DNA of 64,000 nt from Chamaelirium japonicum (GCA_947650365.1 OX393549.1:12964073-13028072); one strand, 5' to 3'. Numbered from the stretch's first letter, positions 10,669 through 21,698 are shown. The notes: generated from the letters alone by a model not told the origin. Numbers and translations: made by a program.

Positions 10669-10925
10669 TGTTTGGTTGGCACCGACTTAAAGAGGGGAAA
10701 AGGCATTCATTTCCCTTTCCTCCGGAAAGGGATATCCTGAGTGGGGGGAGGTTTTTGAAATCTCAATGAAATCCCATCGTTTCGATATAAATCGGTCTCC
10801 ATTTTCCATTCCCAAGTGAGTTAACTTGTCAACCAAACACTCCGATTTTTCTATCATGTGAGGGTTTCAGCCCATTTCTCATTCCCAAGCGACAAAAACC
10901 CGCCAACCAAACAAGGCCTTAGTGT
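10669..10925. mobile_element. MITE-like element with GTTTGGTTGGC ends
   Basis: GTGTTTGGTTGGC at the left and GCCAACCAAACAAGG at the right form inverted ends around 250 bp of non-coding sequence containing further inner repeats (CATTCCCAAG, CAACCAAAC). This is a typical plant hAT-like MITE ending; the exact borders are uncertain. Confidence 0.5.
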
Positions 10926-11395
10926 TCCAGCAACCCTAGCTATCCAACAAATCATTAACCAAACCACTGTGAAAAGTGATTTGAGGGTTAAAAGGTTTGT
11001 GGAAACGGATCAGAGGTGGTCGTGACACTGAAGGCAGTGAAACGAGTTGTTAGTTCCCATAGAAGTAGGAGGAGGAGGAGAAAACAAACCATGTGGTTGT
11101 TGCTTGGCCCCAAAGGCAGGGGAAAAAGGATCAAACATATGACGGTATTGGTAAGAAAAATGAGATTTGAACGCACAAGGGGACATAAATGCGGACATAA
11201 TGCCAACATGGGGAATAGGGTTGGTAACGGGTCAGGCTTGGGCTTTGGCCAAACTCAACCAACCTCGGATCCAAGCCTTATTTTTCTTCGGCCCAAGTTC
11301 GGGACCGTTTTTTATATCGGGCTTTAAATACGATGCCCAAGTTGAAGCCCGTGCCATTATTCAGGTTTGGGTCGATTCTGACCCAAAAGCCTTTA
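10926..11395. other. Non-coding stretch with an unclassified fragment
   Basis: No real gene is seen. The part 11215-11400 (CGGGTCAGGCTTGGGC, GGCCCAAGTTCGGG and similar) has the style of a decayed dispersed repeat but has no clear ends. Confidence 0.3.
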
Positions 11396-12162
11396 GGGCA
11401 TTTGGTTTAGCAGATTTTAAGTGTTTATTAGACTTATTGGATAAATAAGTACTTTTTTATCCAAAAAGCCTGTTTGGTCGAGTACTTTTTTGCAGTGCTT
11501 ATTTTAAGAGCAATCGGACCGAAGCTTTTGTGAAAAGGACTTTTTGCGCTTATTAGCTCAGCGCTTTTTTGGACTATTGCACCCCTCACTTATCAGAAAA
11601 TTACAGAGGGTATAAAATTGTTTTTACCTTTAACCTATCCACTCCGCAGCCGCTCAGAAGGAAAAATATATCGTTTATCTCCCTCGCGATCTACAGCGAG
11701 ACCTCCACAGTCCGCCCCCTTGTCCACTCTCCTATGTCCTCGTTTACACCTCCTCCATCCCTCGTCAGCCATCCACCGCCGCTCGTCTACCCTCCTCCTC
11801 CACAGTCTGCACCTCCACCGCAGTCCGCCCTCCTCCGCAGTTTGCCCGTTGTCCGCCTCCTCCATAGTCCGCCCGTCGTCCGCCTCCTTCGCAGTTCACC
11901 CCCTCCACAGACCTCCTCCACCTCTCGTTTGCCGCGAGATTTGCAGTGAGACCTCTTTCGTCCCAAAATTAGGACAATATTATATCAAAATAAGGGCTAT
12001 AAAAGAGAGGTTAACCAAACACACTTTTTTAGTTTAAGAGCTTATCTAAACAGAGTTGTCAAACGACTGTGCTTATTATAAGAGCTTTTTTCAACAGAAC
12101 TCTTTAATAAGCTTTTATAGAAACAGCTCTACTTATAAGCAAACAACCGAACCAAATGCCCA
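11396..12162. mobile_element. hAT-like non-autonomous element with GGGCATTTGGTT ends
   Basis: The left end GGGCATTTGGTTTAGCAG is mirrored at the right end (reverse complement GGGCATTTGGTTCGGTTG). Inside are many AAGTGCTTATT/GAGCTTTT words and a CT-rich block (11690-11930) that gives meaningless open frames on both strands. Length is about 767 bp. The right end lies exactly where copia sequence begins, so that flank has been rearranged and no target duplication can be read. Confidence 0.6.
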
Positions 12163-15100
12163 ACTTTCTTTGGTGGACTTATTTGGCATTAATCGTGTAT
12201 TTTTACCTATAGAATCACCTACCTTCCTGCAGAGGGTTCAAGGTGATATCTGTGGTCCTATACACCCTCCTAGTGGTCCATTTAGATATTTTATGGTCCT
12301 AATAGATGCATCTACTAGATGGTCATACATGAGCCTACTCTCTACTAGAAATTTAGCATTTGCTAGATTATTATCCCAGATTATCAAACTTAGAGCTAGT
12401 TTTCCTGATAACCATATCAAATCTATCCGATTGGATAATGCAGCTGAATTCTCTTCTAAAATCTTCAATGACTTCTGCACATCCATCGGAATAGAAGTCG
12501 AACATTCTGTCCCCCATGTCCACACCCAGAATGGCCTTGCTGAAGCTTTTATCAAGCGCTTGCAATTAAATAGCTAGACCATTACTCTTACAATCCAGAC
12601 TTCCAATTTCTGCATGGGGGCATGCTATCTTGCATGCTGCTAATCTTGTTAGACTCAGACCTACTTCATACCATAATTTTTCTCCTGCACAACTTGTGTC
12701 AGGTATTCAGCCTAATATTTCTCATCTTAGAAAGTTTGGATGTGCTGTACATGTCCCTATTCCCCCTCCAAATAGAACTAAGATGGGTCCCCAACGTAGA
12801 TTGGGGATTTATATAGGTTTTGACTCACCTTCAATCATAAGATTCTTAGAACCCTTAACAGGTGATCTATTTACTGCTAGATTTGCAGATTGTCATTTCG
12901 ATGAGACAGTCTTCCCGCCGTTAGGGGGAGATAAAGAAGTTTCTAGGCAACGACCTGTTCCCGAAGAACGACGTGAATTATCGTGGAATACTTCCACTAT
13001 GTCTCATCTAGATCCTAGATCTCCCCAATGCGAGGTAGAAGTAAAAAGAATTTTGCATTTGCAAGATATCGCAAATCAATTACCTGATGCCTTCAATGAT
13101 GCAACTAATGTAACTAAGTCGTTTGTTCCAGCCAAGAATGTACCTGCAAGAATTAATATTCCAACTCCCACTAATGAAACTGCTGCACGTCAGAAACGTG
13201 GAAGACCTATAGGTTCCAAAAATTCAGTTCCCCGGAAGAGGAAGTTGAATGAGAAATCATGCCCTAAAACTCCAGAAGAAGTTAAGGTTCCAGAAGAACC
13301 TGGTCATAATGCTCCAGAAGAGATTATGGACCATATTTTTCCAGAAGAAAATATTTCCCAACGGCCAAATTTCCCTCAAACTCCTGAAGAGATCCCTGCA
13401 GTGATTATGGATAAGGTACCGGTAACGAATAATGAGATCTCAATATTCCATATGAGGGGTGAAATTTGGGACCGAAAGGAAATAGTCATCGATGACATAT
13501 TTGCATACAAAGTAGCTACTGAAATAACAAAGGGCGATGATGAAGATAATGAACCACGTAGTATCTATGAATGTCGACATAGAACTAATTGGCCAAAATA
13601 GAGAGAAGCTATTCAAGCTGAACTTGAATCTCTCAAGAAACATGGAGTATTTGGACCTATAGTACAAACACCAAATAACGTAAACCCTGTAGGTTTCAAA
13701 TGGGTGTTTGTAAGAAAAAAAAATGAAAAAAATGAAATCACTAGATATAAGGCAAGGCTTGTAGCCCAGGGATTCCTGCAGAAACCCGGGATTGATTATG
13801 AAGAGACATATTCCCCTGTTATGGATATAGTTACATTTAGATATCTCATTAGTCTCACAGTTTCTGAAAAACTAGAGATGAGACTAATGGATGTCGTAAC
13901 GGCATACCTATACGGGAACCTAGACACAGATATTTATATGAAAATCCCAGAAGGATTCAAGTTGCCCGAAACAACATCAAAAGTCCTAGAAGGATTCAAG
14001 TTGCCTGAAGCAACATCAAAGAGTGCGCACTCGATAAAACTAAGACGAACATTGTACGGCCTGAAGCAATCCGGAAGGATGTGGTACAATCGCTTTAGTA
14101 AATATTTGTCTAGGGAAGGTTATAAGAATGATCCCATATGCCCATGCGTTTTCATAAAGAAATCAGAAAATGGATTTACAATAATTACAGTTTATGTGGA
14201 TGACATAAACTTGATTGGGACTCCTGAAGAGCTCAAGAAAACTTCTGATTATCTAAAAAGGGAGTTTGAAATGAAAGAACTTGGTGATACTAAGTTTTGC
14301 CTCGGCCTGCAGATCGAGCGTAACTCTAGTGGGATTTTAGTACATCAATCATTATATACTGAAAAATTGTTAAAGAAATTTAATATGGATAAATGTCACC
14401 CACTAAGCACTCCCATGGTAGTTAGACCTCTTGATATTCATAAAGATCCATTTAGACCTAAAGAGGAACATGAAACTATTCTTGGTTCTGAAAAACCGTA
14501 TTTAAGTGCTATTGGTGCTTTATTGTATTTAGCTCGATGTACTAGACCAGATATATGTTTTTCTGTTAATCTATTGGCTAGATACAGTTCAGAACCAACT
14601 CTTAGGCATTAGAATGGAATAAAACAAATATTTAGATATTTGCGAGGAACCACTGATATGGGATTGTTTTATTCTTGTGGTATTCCTCACTTGATTGGTT
14701 ATGCAGATTCAGGTTTTCTCTCTGACCCCCATAAGGGTCGATCCCAAACAGGGTATGTATTTTTAAATAACAATGCAGCTATTTCTTGGAGATCGACCAA
14801 ACAAACACTTGTGGCCATATCATCGAACCATGCTGAAATATTAGCCCTGCATGAAGCAAGTAGAGAATGCGTATGGTTGAGGTCACTTGTGCAGCACATC
14901 AGAAGCAGTTGCCAGTTGGCATCAATTACCAAAGAGCCGACAGTTATCCACGAAGATAATGCCGCATGTGTTGCTCAAATTCAAGCTGGCTTCATCAAGG
15001 AAGATCGAACAAAGCACATCTCACCAAAGTTTTTCTACACCCACGAACTTCAGAAGAAAAGGGAGATTGAAGTCAAGCAAGTACGGTCAAGCGACAATCT

Positions 15101-15194
15101 TGCGGATCTTTTCACCAAAGCTTTGCCCAAGTCTACTTTCCAGAAGATGGTGTACGGCATCGGACTGCGACGGCTCAATCACCAAACAAATTGA

Positions 15195-15525
15195 TGTAAT
15201 AAGGAGGAGATATAATCAGGGGGAGAGATGTAATAATGTAATCAGGAGGAGATATAATCAGGGGGAGAGATGTAATAATGGTAATGTAATTGTTAGGCGG
15301 AGGGCATCCTGAAGATGCAAATTTACGCGCGCTGTACTCTTTTTCCTTTGGTAGGGTTTTTCCCACAGGGTTTTCCCATCAAAGGTTTTAACGAGGCAGC
15401 ATTATGCGCACCCACCATAGTTCCTGAAGAACTTGTTCCTGAAGAACTAAGATTGTACTCTTTTTCCTTTTATAGGATTTTTCCCACTGGGTTTTTCCAT
15501 CAAAGGTTTTAATGAGGCAATCATT
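15195..15525 (+). repeat. Direct repeats in the 3' untranslated part of copia element 2
   Basis: A 40-bp unit (AGGAGGAGATATAATCAGGG and onward) occurs twice in tandem at about 15200-15285. A 70-bp unit (GTACTCTTTTTCCTTT and onward) occurs at about 15337-15405 and 15453-15520. Confidence 0.75.
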
Positions 15526-15552
15526 GATAAATGGTGGTCATCCAAGGGGGAG

Positions 15553-15643
15553 TGTTATGAAACGGTGGTTGCATCGGATATGGATGCCCACCGGATAAAT
15601 ACCCCTAGATTCATGGGATAGGAGATTTCCCCGTCTCTATTTT
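15553..15643 (+). repeat. Partial LTR of copia element 2 (plus strand)
   Basis: Starts TGTTATGAAACGGTGG right after the polypurine tract and matches, at about 95 percent, the first 90 bp of the minus-strand LTR at 19120-19272. It is cut off where minus-strand copia sequence begins. Confidence 0.85.
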
Positions 15644-18179
15644 CTTAAAAGAAGGTCTAGTGATTAACTTCCCTTGGGAACAAGGGTCACAAAAATGGTC
15701 ATTTGGAAAAGTCAAATTTCGATTGTTAAGAGGATGACCATAGGAATTGTAAATGATCTTTCTAAGCATACCTAACCCTGGGTGACCTAATCTATCATGC
15801 CAAAGGACCAAATCCTCAGGATTTGGGAACTTCTGGTTCAAGTGAGTGGCATAGGACTCCATAACCCCAATGTGGGTAAAGTATAACCCTAAAGATAGGG
15901 TTGAGCATTTTTCTAGTATTGAAATATGCTCTCCGTTTTTAGATGTGATGCAGAGGTATTCTAGATTGCCTTCATTTGTAGTTTCTAAATGATATCCATT
16001 TGCTCGGATGTCTTTGAAACTCAGTAAATTTCTTCTGGAATTTTCTGAGTATAGAGCATCCTTAATTAGCAAGTGAGTACCATTAGGTAAAAGTATATGG
16101 GCTCTTCCGGACCCTGTAACTATGTCAGTAGGGCCAGCCACTGTAGTAACCATACGTGAATTATATTCAAGATTTGTAAAGAATTTTTTGTGTTTCAGTA
16201 TGGTATGTGTTGTTGCACTATCTATCAGGCAAATCTCTTTGCAGTTGGTCATCGTTCCTAAATGATAAGTTATGAGTCAATAAATACCATAAGAGAAGTA
16301 TCAATGATAAAACTTACTAACACAATTTTTTTTTTAAAGTAAAATCACCAGAACGATAATATAAATTGATAATATCCAACAGAATATAAAAATTTACTCA
16401 ATAATGTCTGACAGAATAAAAAAAAACTACTGAGCAATGTTTAACAGGAAATAAAAAACTACTTAGCAATGTTTGACAGGAAGTAAAGACTACTTAGCAA
16501 TGTCTGACAAAAAAAATAAAAGAAAAACTAAAGTCTTCAGAGATCCCAAGATTCAGGGATTTAATGTGCCATCGTCTAACTCATCAAAGTAATCTGAACT
16601 TTCCAGGTACGATGTCTTCAGGGCATCGGTCTGCTTCTGGTAATCTTCAGGCCACTCATTGTTATCTTCATTCATATTTGTCTCTGCAGGTACCCCTGTA
16701 CTTTTGTACTTATTCTTCTCATGTTTACTAGCACGGCAGTTTCTGGACCAGTGTCCTTCCTTTCCACATTCAAAACATATGTCCCTCTTATCTTCAGGTT
16801 TAGAGGGATTATTCTTTTCTGGATTCTGAGGAGCAATCCACTTGTTTTTAAAGTGTGTGTCCTTCCTAGGACCATAATAATCATCTCTTCGAGGATGATT
16901 CTGACGTCCACCTCTTCCAAGGTGATTTCTACCTCTTCCAGGGTAGTTATTGCGCCCTCCTCTGCCGTGTCTTCCACCTCTCCTTCCTCTGCCTCTACCT
17001 CTGCCTCTACCTTGGTAGAAATCATTGGCGTTTGCTTCTGGCAATGCCAATGATCCAGTGGGTCTAGAATTGTGATTCTTTACCAGTAGGTTATTATGTT
17101 CTTCAGCGATCAGGAGAACCTCTATGAGTTCCGAGTACTTCTGGTACTTCATCCCCCTGTATTGCTGTTGTAAAATAATGTTATTTGGGTGGAAGGTAGA
17201 GAGTGTTTTATCGATCATCTGAGCATCATCTATTTTCTCCTCACAGAGCTTCAGCTTGCTGACGATGTTGAGTAACTTCGAGTTGAACTCAGCCACGGTC
17301 TTGAAGTCCTGGAACCTGAGGGTGATCCATTCGCTCTTTGCTGTTGGCAAAGTGATCATCTTCTGGTGATCGTAGCGTTCCTTGAGTGCCTTCCAGAGAT
17401 CTGCTGGATCTACTATGTTCATATATTCATTCTTTAGATCTTCGTGTATGTGGTGCCTAAGGAAGATGAGGGCTTTAGCTTTTTCATCCGGTTTCAATCC
17501 ATTATTCTCTTCTAGAGCTTTCTCTAAGTTCTTCGCTTGTAGATGTAGCAAACTATCTACTCGCCAATTCAGAAAATTGCTTCCATTGACATTTAATGCA
17601 TGGAAGTCTAATTTTGTAATATTCGACATCTGAAGATTTAATGAATATTAACATTAATTACTATGATTATCATCACATTAATATATAAAAGCATGTTGTA
17701 GAAAACAAGTGACATGCCATGGACAAAAGCCTATTAATACTCAATATTAATAGGATCCTTTTAGAAACCACTTGCCAAGGTAGAGCGGGTTCTATGGAAC
17801 CGTCATGCGCCTTGCCAAGCTTTTCTAAAAAGGTACTAATTGCTTAAATACAACTAATGCAGAGAATAACATATTATGCACATGGAACACACGATAAATA
17901 TACAGTATAGAGTCTGTTACAATTAAGGACAATTCTGTCCTTATTTGTAAACCAGATATTGCAAATTGGTCCCTTAGGGGTTAAACAGTTAAATACATAA
18001 ACAGTGTGTATGAAATAGTAAAATCTGACCGTACCGATGCGTCCAGAATATTTCAGATACCCAAGATCCATATATGGATCGAACAATTTGGCTATAGATC
18101 GGGCTTACGAAGCAGAATTGAAATGAATGGTATATATCAAATCAGGCAATCATATATATGTGAGTGCATATAAGAATGG

Positions 18180-18420
18180 ACGGGTCAGATCTGTAAATTA
18201 CAGTCGGGTTGGGCCTCCTATATAGTAGTCGGGTCGGGTCTACTGTAGTCAGTCGGGTCTGAATTGTATAATGCAGTTGGGTCGGGTTTATGTAGGGTGT
18301 CGGGTCTGTACTAAATACAGTCGGGTCGAGCCTGTACATGCAGTCGGGTCTGAGTTTAGGGCTCGGGTCGGGTTTATTATATTAAACTGTCGGGTTTAAT
18401 CAATGAAGTGCAAACGGGCC
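18180..18420. repeat. CGGGTC-rich imperfect minisatellite in the copia leader
   Basis: About a dozen scattered repeats of (CAG)TCGGGTCGGG/TCGGGTCTG separated by 10-25 bp. It lies in the untranslated leader of the minus-strand half of copia element 2. Confidence 0.65.
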
Positions 18421-19027
18421 GGTTGGGTTTAAGTTGGGTTGGAAACCCAAAATCCAAATTAAAGAAATAAGCTTAAAGTAATTCAATTAGATTACTATTA
18501 TGCCCTTAGAGTTGTTTCAATTTTCAAAACATATGCCATCAGCTTCTCTGTTAAAGGATAGAAACAGAGTAATGGTTTCCTCTTGGTTCTGGATCTAGGA
18601 TCACCTAAAACCATTCGAGCTGGTTTCCGTGTGGCCGTGGTTGGTCGGATGCCGAACTACCATGCATCGCATGCCCATGCGATGCATGAAGCCGGCAACC
18701 CGGTTTGCATGAAACCGTACAAGGCCTCGAGCCACTCGGGGTTTATCCGTTGATGGCTTCGGGGTCTCGGCCGGATCGAGCTACGGGCGCCATTACGCTG
18801 GCCGGAGACGGTGTCGGGTCTATGATCTCCGGCCGAATATGACCGGCGTCTAATGTAAAGGTGATCCAGGCGTACCTGGTTCAGAGAATACCCGTGAGTT
18901 GATCGGAGTCGGAGTCGGAGTCGGGGAGGACGAAGCCGGGTTCGTACGTAACGAGATCCGGAGGTCTCCCAAGACGGGATCGGAAGCCGGGGAGGACGAG
19001 ATCCGAAGCCGGGTGAGAAAAGGTCTT

Positions 19028-19075
19028 TCTCTCTTCTTCTCTCCCTCTCTCTCTCTCTCTCTCCGATCTCTCTCT
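19028..19075. repeat. CT microsatellite in the copia leader
   Basis: A run dominated by CTCTCT, preceded at 18902-18930 by a short GGAGTC tandem repeat. Both lie close to the primer-binding site of the minus-strand copia half. Confidence 0.7.
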
Positions 19076-19106
19076 GCAATGGGGTCGGCCGGGTGTGCTC
19101 TCGGCT

Positions 19107-19119
19107 CGTGCTGATAACG
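19107..19119 (-). other. Primer-binding-site region of the minus-strand copia half
   Basis: Directly inside the LTR end (…CCAACA) the minus strand reads CGTTATCAGCACG, a primer-site wording found after the 5' LTR in one group of plant copia elements. Confidence 0.6.
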
Positions 19120-19272
19120 TGTTGGAAAAAACGTGTAGTATTATTCATTTACCCCCCTATATATAGGCATAATTGGAGGTTGGGATAGAGACGGGAAAAT
19201 CTCCTATCCCATGAATCTAGGGGTATTTATCCGGTGGGCATGCATATCCGATGCAACCACCATTTCATAACA
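19120..19272 (-). repeat. Short (153-bp) LTR of copia element 2
   Basis: TG...CA ends, a TATATATAGG box near the middle, and identity with the partial LTR at 15553-15643. It lies about 150 bp beyond the stop codon of RAF1, so it may sit in or next to the 3' UTR of that gene. Confidence 0.85.
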
Positions 19273-19423
19273 AATATTATAAATATACTAATTAAAGAAA
19301 TGAAAGGTCATGATCTTTCTTTTGCTTTATATAAAAGATCTGGATACATGCTTAGCTTCCTACCATGCCTAAATCGAATTTATCTGTTTTTCCCCCAAAA
19401 GGGGGAAAGTGAGAAACAAATGC

Positions 19424-20785
19424 TCACACCCAATCCTCGTCGCTCAGCTGATCTTCCTCCTCCTCTTTGGGTGGTCTCACCACCAAAACCACCGTCCCCA
19501 GCGCCTCCTTCACTCCCTTCTCCACCAGCTTCCTCCCTCTCTCCACCACCAAACCCCTGTTCTCCCCGCTGCCGCCGCTCACCAGATAGTAACCGTCCTC
19601 TGCCACCTCCCGCCGCCCCCGGTCTGCCACCACCAGCACCGCCGCCTCCTCCTCCCACCTGTTCACCCTCCACGGCAGTGCCCTCGGATCCCTGAACTCC
19701 ACCGCCACCCTCTCCACCACCCCCGCCACCGCCCCCCACCCCGGAAGCACCACCCACCTCCCCCACCCCCTCTCCACCGTCACCACCCCCAGCTCCCCCT
19801 CCTCTCTGCACCACCGAGGCGCCGCCCCCAGCTCCGCCTCCCCCTCCCCCGCCCGGCACACTGGCACCAGTGCTACGGTCGTCGAATCCGCCACCTCCCC
19901 GTACTTCAGCCTTACCACCGGCACCGTCACACTAGCCGCCCCGTCGTCCGCTTCCCCGCTCGCTCCCCCATTCCCGGACACCCTCTCCATCTCCTCCGCA
20001 ATCCTCCCCCTTGCCCCCTCCGTCTCCGCCGCCTCCATCGCCTGCTCCAGCGCTGCCAACCGGTCGGGGACGGAGATCGCCTCCCGGCTAAGCCGGAAGT
20101 GGGTGTAGGCGAGGCAGTCCCCGGGGGACGCCGCGGAGAAGCGGTCCCACCCGTCGTCTCCCCGCCGGCGGGGGAAGTCCTTCATGGCGCGGGCGAGCTC
20201 CTGGGCGGCCTTGGGGTCGAAGCGGAGCTCCACGACCCGGCGGGCGGCGACGGCCCGCTGGGCGGCGTTGAGGAGGCGGAGCTCGTAGAGGTGGTCGGCG
20301 CCGCCTTCGGAATCGAAGTGGGCGAGGAGGTCCGGGTCGAAGGAGGAGGCGGAGAGGAGAGAGTCGCGGACCTGGGCTGCGACGAGGAGGCGGTTCTGGT
20401 CGACGCCGGAGATGCCGGTGGCCTCCTCGATAGAGGGAGGGGTGAACCCGTCCGGCCCGAGGGAGGAGATGAGGGGGGCGTACTCGTGCCAGAGGCCGAG
20501 GCGATCGCGGAGGATCTCGAGGCGCTCGGCGGGGCCCAGGTCCAGGTACTTGGCCGGGAGAGGGGAGGGCGGCGGACGGAACGGCTGGTAGACTTTTCCG
20601 GGTGGCGATGGAGGCTGCGAGGAGGGGATCCTCACGGCTGCGAAGATGGGTCGGTAGTGGGACGGACGGCGGGGATCTAGGGAAAGGAGGAGGAGACGGC
20701 GGTGCTGTGGGTGGTGGTGGTGGTGGTGGGTGTAGAAGTGTGCCGCAATGGGTTTTGGTGCGGCTAGAGAGAGCATGGCTGCCAT
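19424..20785 (-). CDS. RAF1: Rubisco accumulation factor 1, chloroplastic
   Basis: A complete single-exon gene of 453 codons. The protein is a chloroplast chaperone that binds newly folded Rubisco large subunits after the chaperonin and holds them as dimers until the L8 core forms. Residues 1 to about 55 are a transit peptide rich in Arg, Ser and Pro with a run of six His. The mature part begins near YQPFRPPPSPLPAKYLDLGP, a hallmark of the family. The N-terminal alpha-helical domain includes LWHEYAPLISSLGPDGFTPP and EEATGISGVDQNRLLVAAQV. A charged linker follows, then the C-terminal beta domain (PVVRLKYGEVADSTTVALVP; DGYYLVSGGSG) and an acidic tail. Length matches known plant RAF1 (about 430-455). 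The start is the first Met of MAAMLSLAAP; the Met three codons later is an alternative. GC content, mostly at third positions, is far above the surroundings, and there is no sign of damage. The antisense frame is a shadow. Confidence 0.95.
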   Translation of the reverse strand: MAAMLSLAAPKPIAAHFYTHHHHHHPQHRRLLLLSLDPRRPSHYRPIFAAVRIPSSQPPSPPGKVYQPFRPPPSPLPAKYLDLGPAERLEILRDRLGLWHEYAPLISSLGPDGFTPPSIEEATGISGVDQNRLLVAAQVRDSLLSASSFDPDLLAHFDSEGGADHLYELRLLNAAQRAVAARRVVELRFDPKAAQELARAMKDFPRRRGDDGWDRFSAASPGDCLAYTHFRLSREAISVPDRLAALEQAMEAAETEGARGRIAEEMERVSGNGGASGEADDGAASVTVPVVRLKYGEVADSTTVALVPVCRAGEGEAELGAAPRWCREEGELGVVTVERGWGRWVVLPGWGAVAGVVERVAVEFRDPRALPWRVNRWEEEAAVLVVADRGRREVAEDGYYLVSGGSGENRGLVVERGRKLVEKGVKEALGTVVLVVRPPKEEEEDQLSDEDWV

Positions 20786-20999
20786 GGCAGAAAGATAGAG
20801 AGAGAAGAGAGAGAGACAGACCTTATCTGTTTTGGTTCATTGGCGCTGGGGTTTTTGTCATGGATTTCGGACCTTCCAATGCTTGTTGGGTTAGGATTGG
20901 GTGTCGCACAACAGTGATTGTTGGGTTTTGATTGTCGGTTTTTTAGGCTGGAGCCTGCACACAAGTGGGTTAGGCCCCTTGTTGACACTTGCCATTGGA
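20786..20999 (-). promoter_or_regulatory. RAF1 upstream region with I-box-like motif and CT-rich leader
   Basis: On the minus strand the 40 bp before the start codon are CT/TC-rich, as in plant Y-patch leaders. Just upstream, GATAAGG (rc of 20821-20827) matches the I-box core found in promoters of light-regulated photosynthesis genes, which would suit a Rubisco chaperone. No convincing TATA box was seen. Confidence 0.45.
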
Positions 21000-21490
21000 A
21001 ATTTTATGGGTTAATGTCTGAGGTCCCTGACAATACATTCATTATGTGAACAAAATATTTTAAAATTTTATTTAGCCTAAAGTCCTTATCTTTCTTTATA
21101 AACCCAAAAGTACATCCGGTTTTTTTTTTTCTCTCCCGAGCAATTCTGGTGGCGACGGTGGCTACAACAGAGGCAGCGGCCAGTAGCTCCGGCGGCGGCC
21201 ACGGTGGCGCTTGGCGAACAACAGATCTCAAGTCTAGGGTTCATCCCATGGCTTGTAGATCTTAGGTTTATGGTTAGGTTCGGTTCGGTGGTTAGGTGGC
21301 AGTGAACAGCTCTAGCGGCGACAAGCAATTCGGTGGTTGGCGTCTGGTAGATAGGTGGTTCACTGGTTCGGTGGCATACCAAAGGAAAATTTGAAATGCT
21401 GTAGAGGGTAATTTTGTCCACAACACTTCAAAGGCCATAGGCTTAACCGATCTCTTTGTCAGGGACGGCTCACTAAGTCCCCCCAAATTT
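21000..21490 (-). mobile_element. GC-rich MITE-like repeat, copy 1
   Basis: The outer parts and a central block are shared, in opposite orientation, with 63329-63870: GGACTTAGT(A/G)AGCC, ATAGCATTTCAAATTTTC-like and GCCATGGGATGAACCCTAGA words. Short inverted ends GTCCCTGACAA occur at about 21023-21033 and 21456-21466. The interior is rich in GGC/GGT triplets and looks like gene 5' UTR, but no gene is recognised. The element lies directly upstream of the RAF1 promoter. Confidence 0.6.
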
Positions 21491-21526
21491 TATTACCCCC
21501 AAAAATCGCAAAAATGATCAGTATAC

Positions 21527-21698
21527 CGAGAACGGATTTGGAACATTCATGGCTCTTTCATTGGACAATTTCAAGGGCATGCATGGCATTTCATGCTATT
21601 AATCATGGTGAAATGACCAAATGTCTTTAAAATGGACCAATGAGAGAGCCGTGGATGTTCCAACCTCTTTAAGGAGGTGGGAACAAAATCGTTCTCTA
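21527..21698. mobile_element. Small MITE with 40-bp inverted repeats
   Basis: The left arm GAGAACGGATTTGGAACATT and the words CATGGCTCTTTCATTGGAC are mirrored by the right arm (reverse complement GAGAACGATTTTGTTCCC ... GGAACATCCACGGCTCTCTC). It is 172 bp with a central AT-rich loop and no coding capacity. Flanks AGTATAC and AGTATAT may be a decayed target duplication. Confidence 0.65.

Larger units (their letters stand above)
12163..15643 (+). mobile_element. Copia element 2, 3' half on the plus strand, broken
   Basis: Integrase (DICGPIHPPSGPFRYFMVL at about 12250; about 12215-12800), reverse transcriptase (YVDDINLIG box; about 13690-14430), RNase H (about 14690-15190), a 3' untranslated region with internal direct repeats, a polypurine tract (CCAAGGGGGAG, about 15542-15552) and the first 90 bp of an LTR. 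No gag or protease of this orientation is present. The coding region is interrupted a few times. The half abuts the minus-strand half of the same family at about 15643. Confidence 0.88.
15644..19272 (-). mobile_element. Copia element 2, 5' half on the minus strand, broken
   Basis: Read on the minus strand from 19272: a 153-bp LTR, a primer-binding site, a 1.4-kb leader, gag (about 16553-17629; start MSNITKLDFHALNVNGSNFL, a GRGRGRGRG-rich linker and the zinc knuckle CFECGKEGHWSRNC), then protease and GAG-pre-integrase (about 15650-16252; LVLWHDRLGHPG). It stops at the beginning of the integrase. Integrase, RT and RNase H of the same family lie next door on the opposite strand, giving a head-to-head arrangement. 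Gag is a long uninterrupted frame, so decay is mild. It cannot be active in this state. Confidence 0.88.

Noticed and set aside
11569-12037. Overlapping Pro/Ser- and Arg/His-rich frames
   Set aside because: They fall in the CT-rich interior of a hAT-like element and read equally well in several frames, so they are composition artefacts.
19380-19859. Gly-rich minus-strand frame
   Set aside because: An out-of-frame shadow of the C-terminal half of RAF1.
19409-20680. Long plus-strand open frame (423 codons), Pro/His/Arg-rich
   Set aside because: It lies antisense over RAF1 and exists only because of the high GC of that gene; it resembles no protein family.
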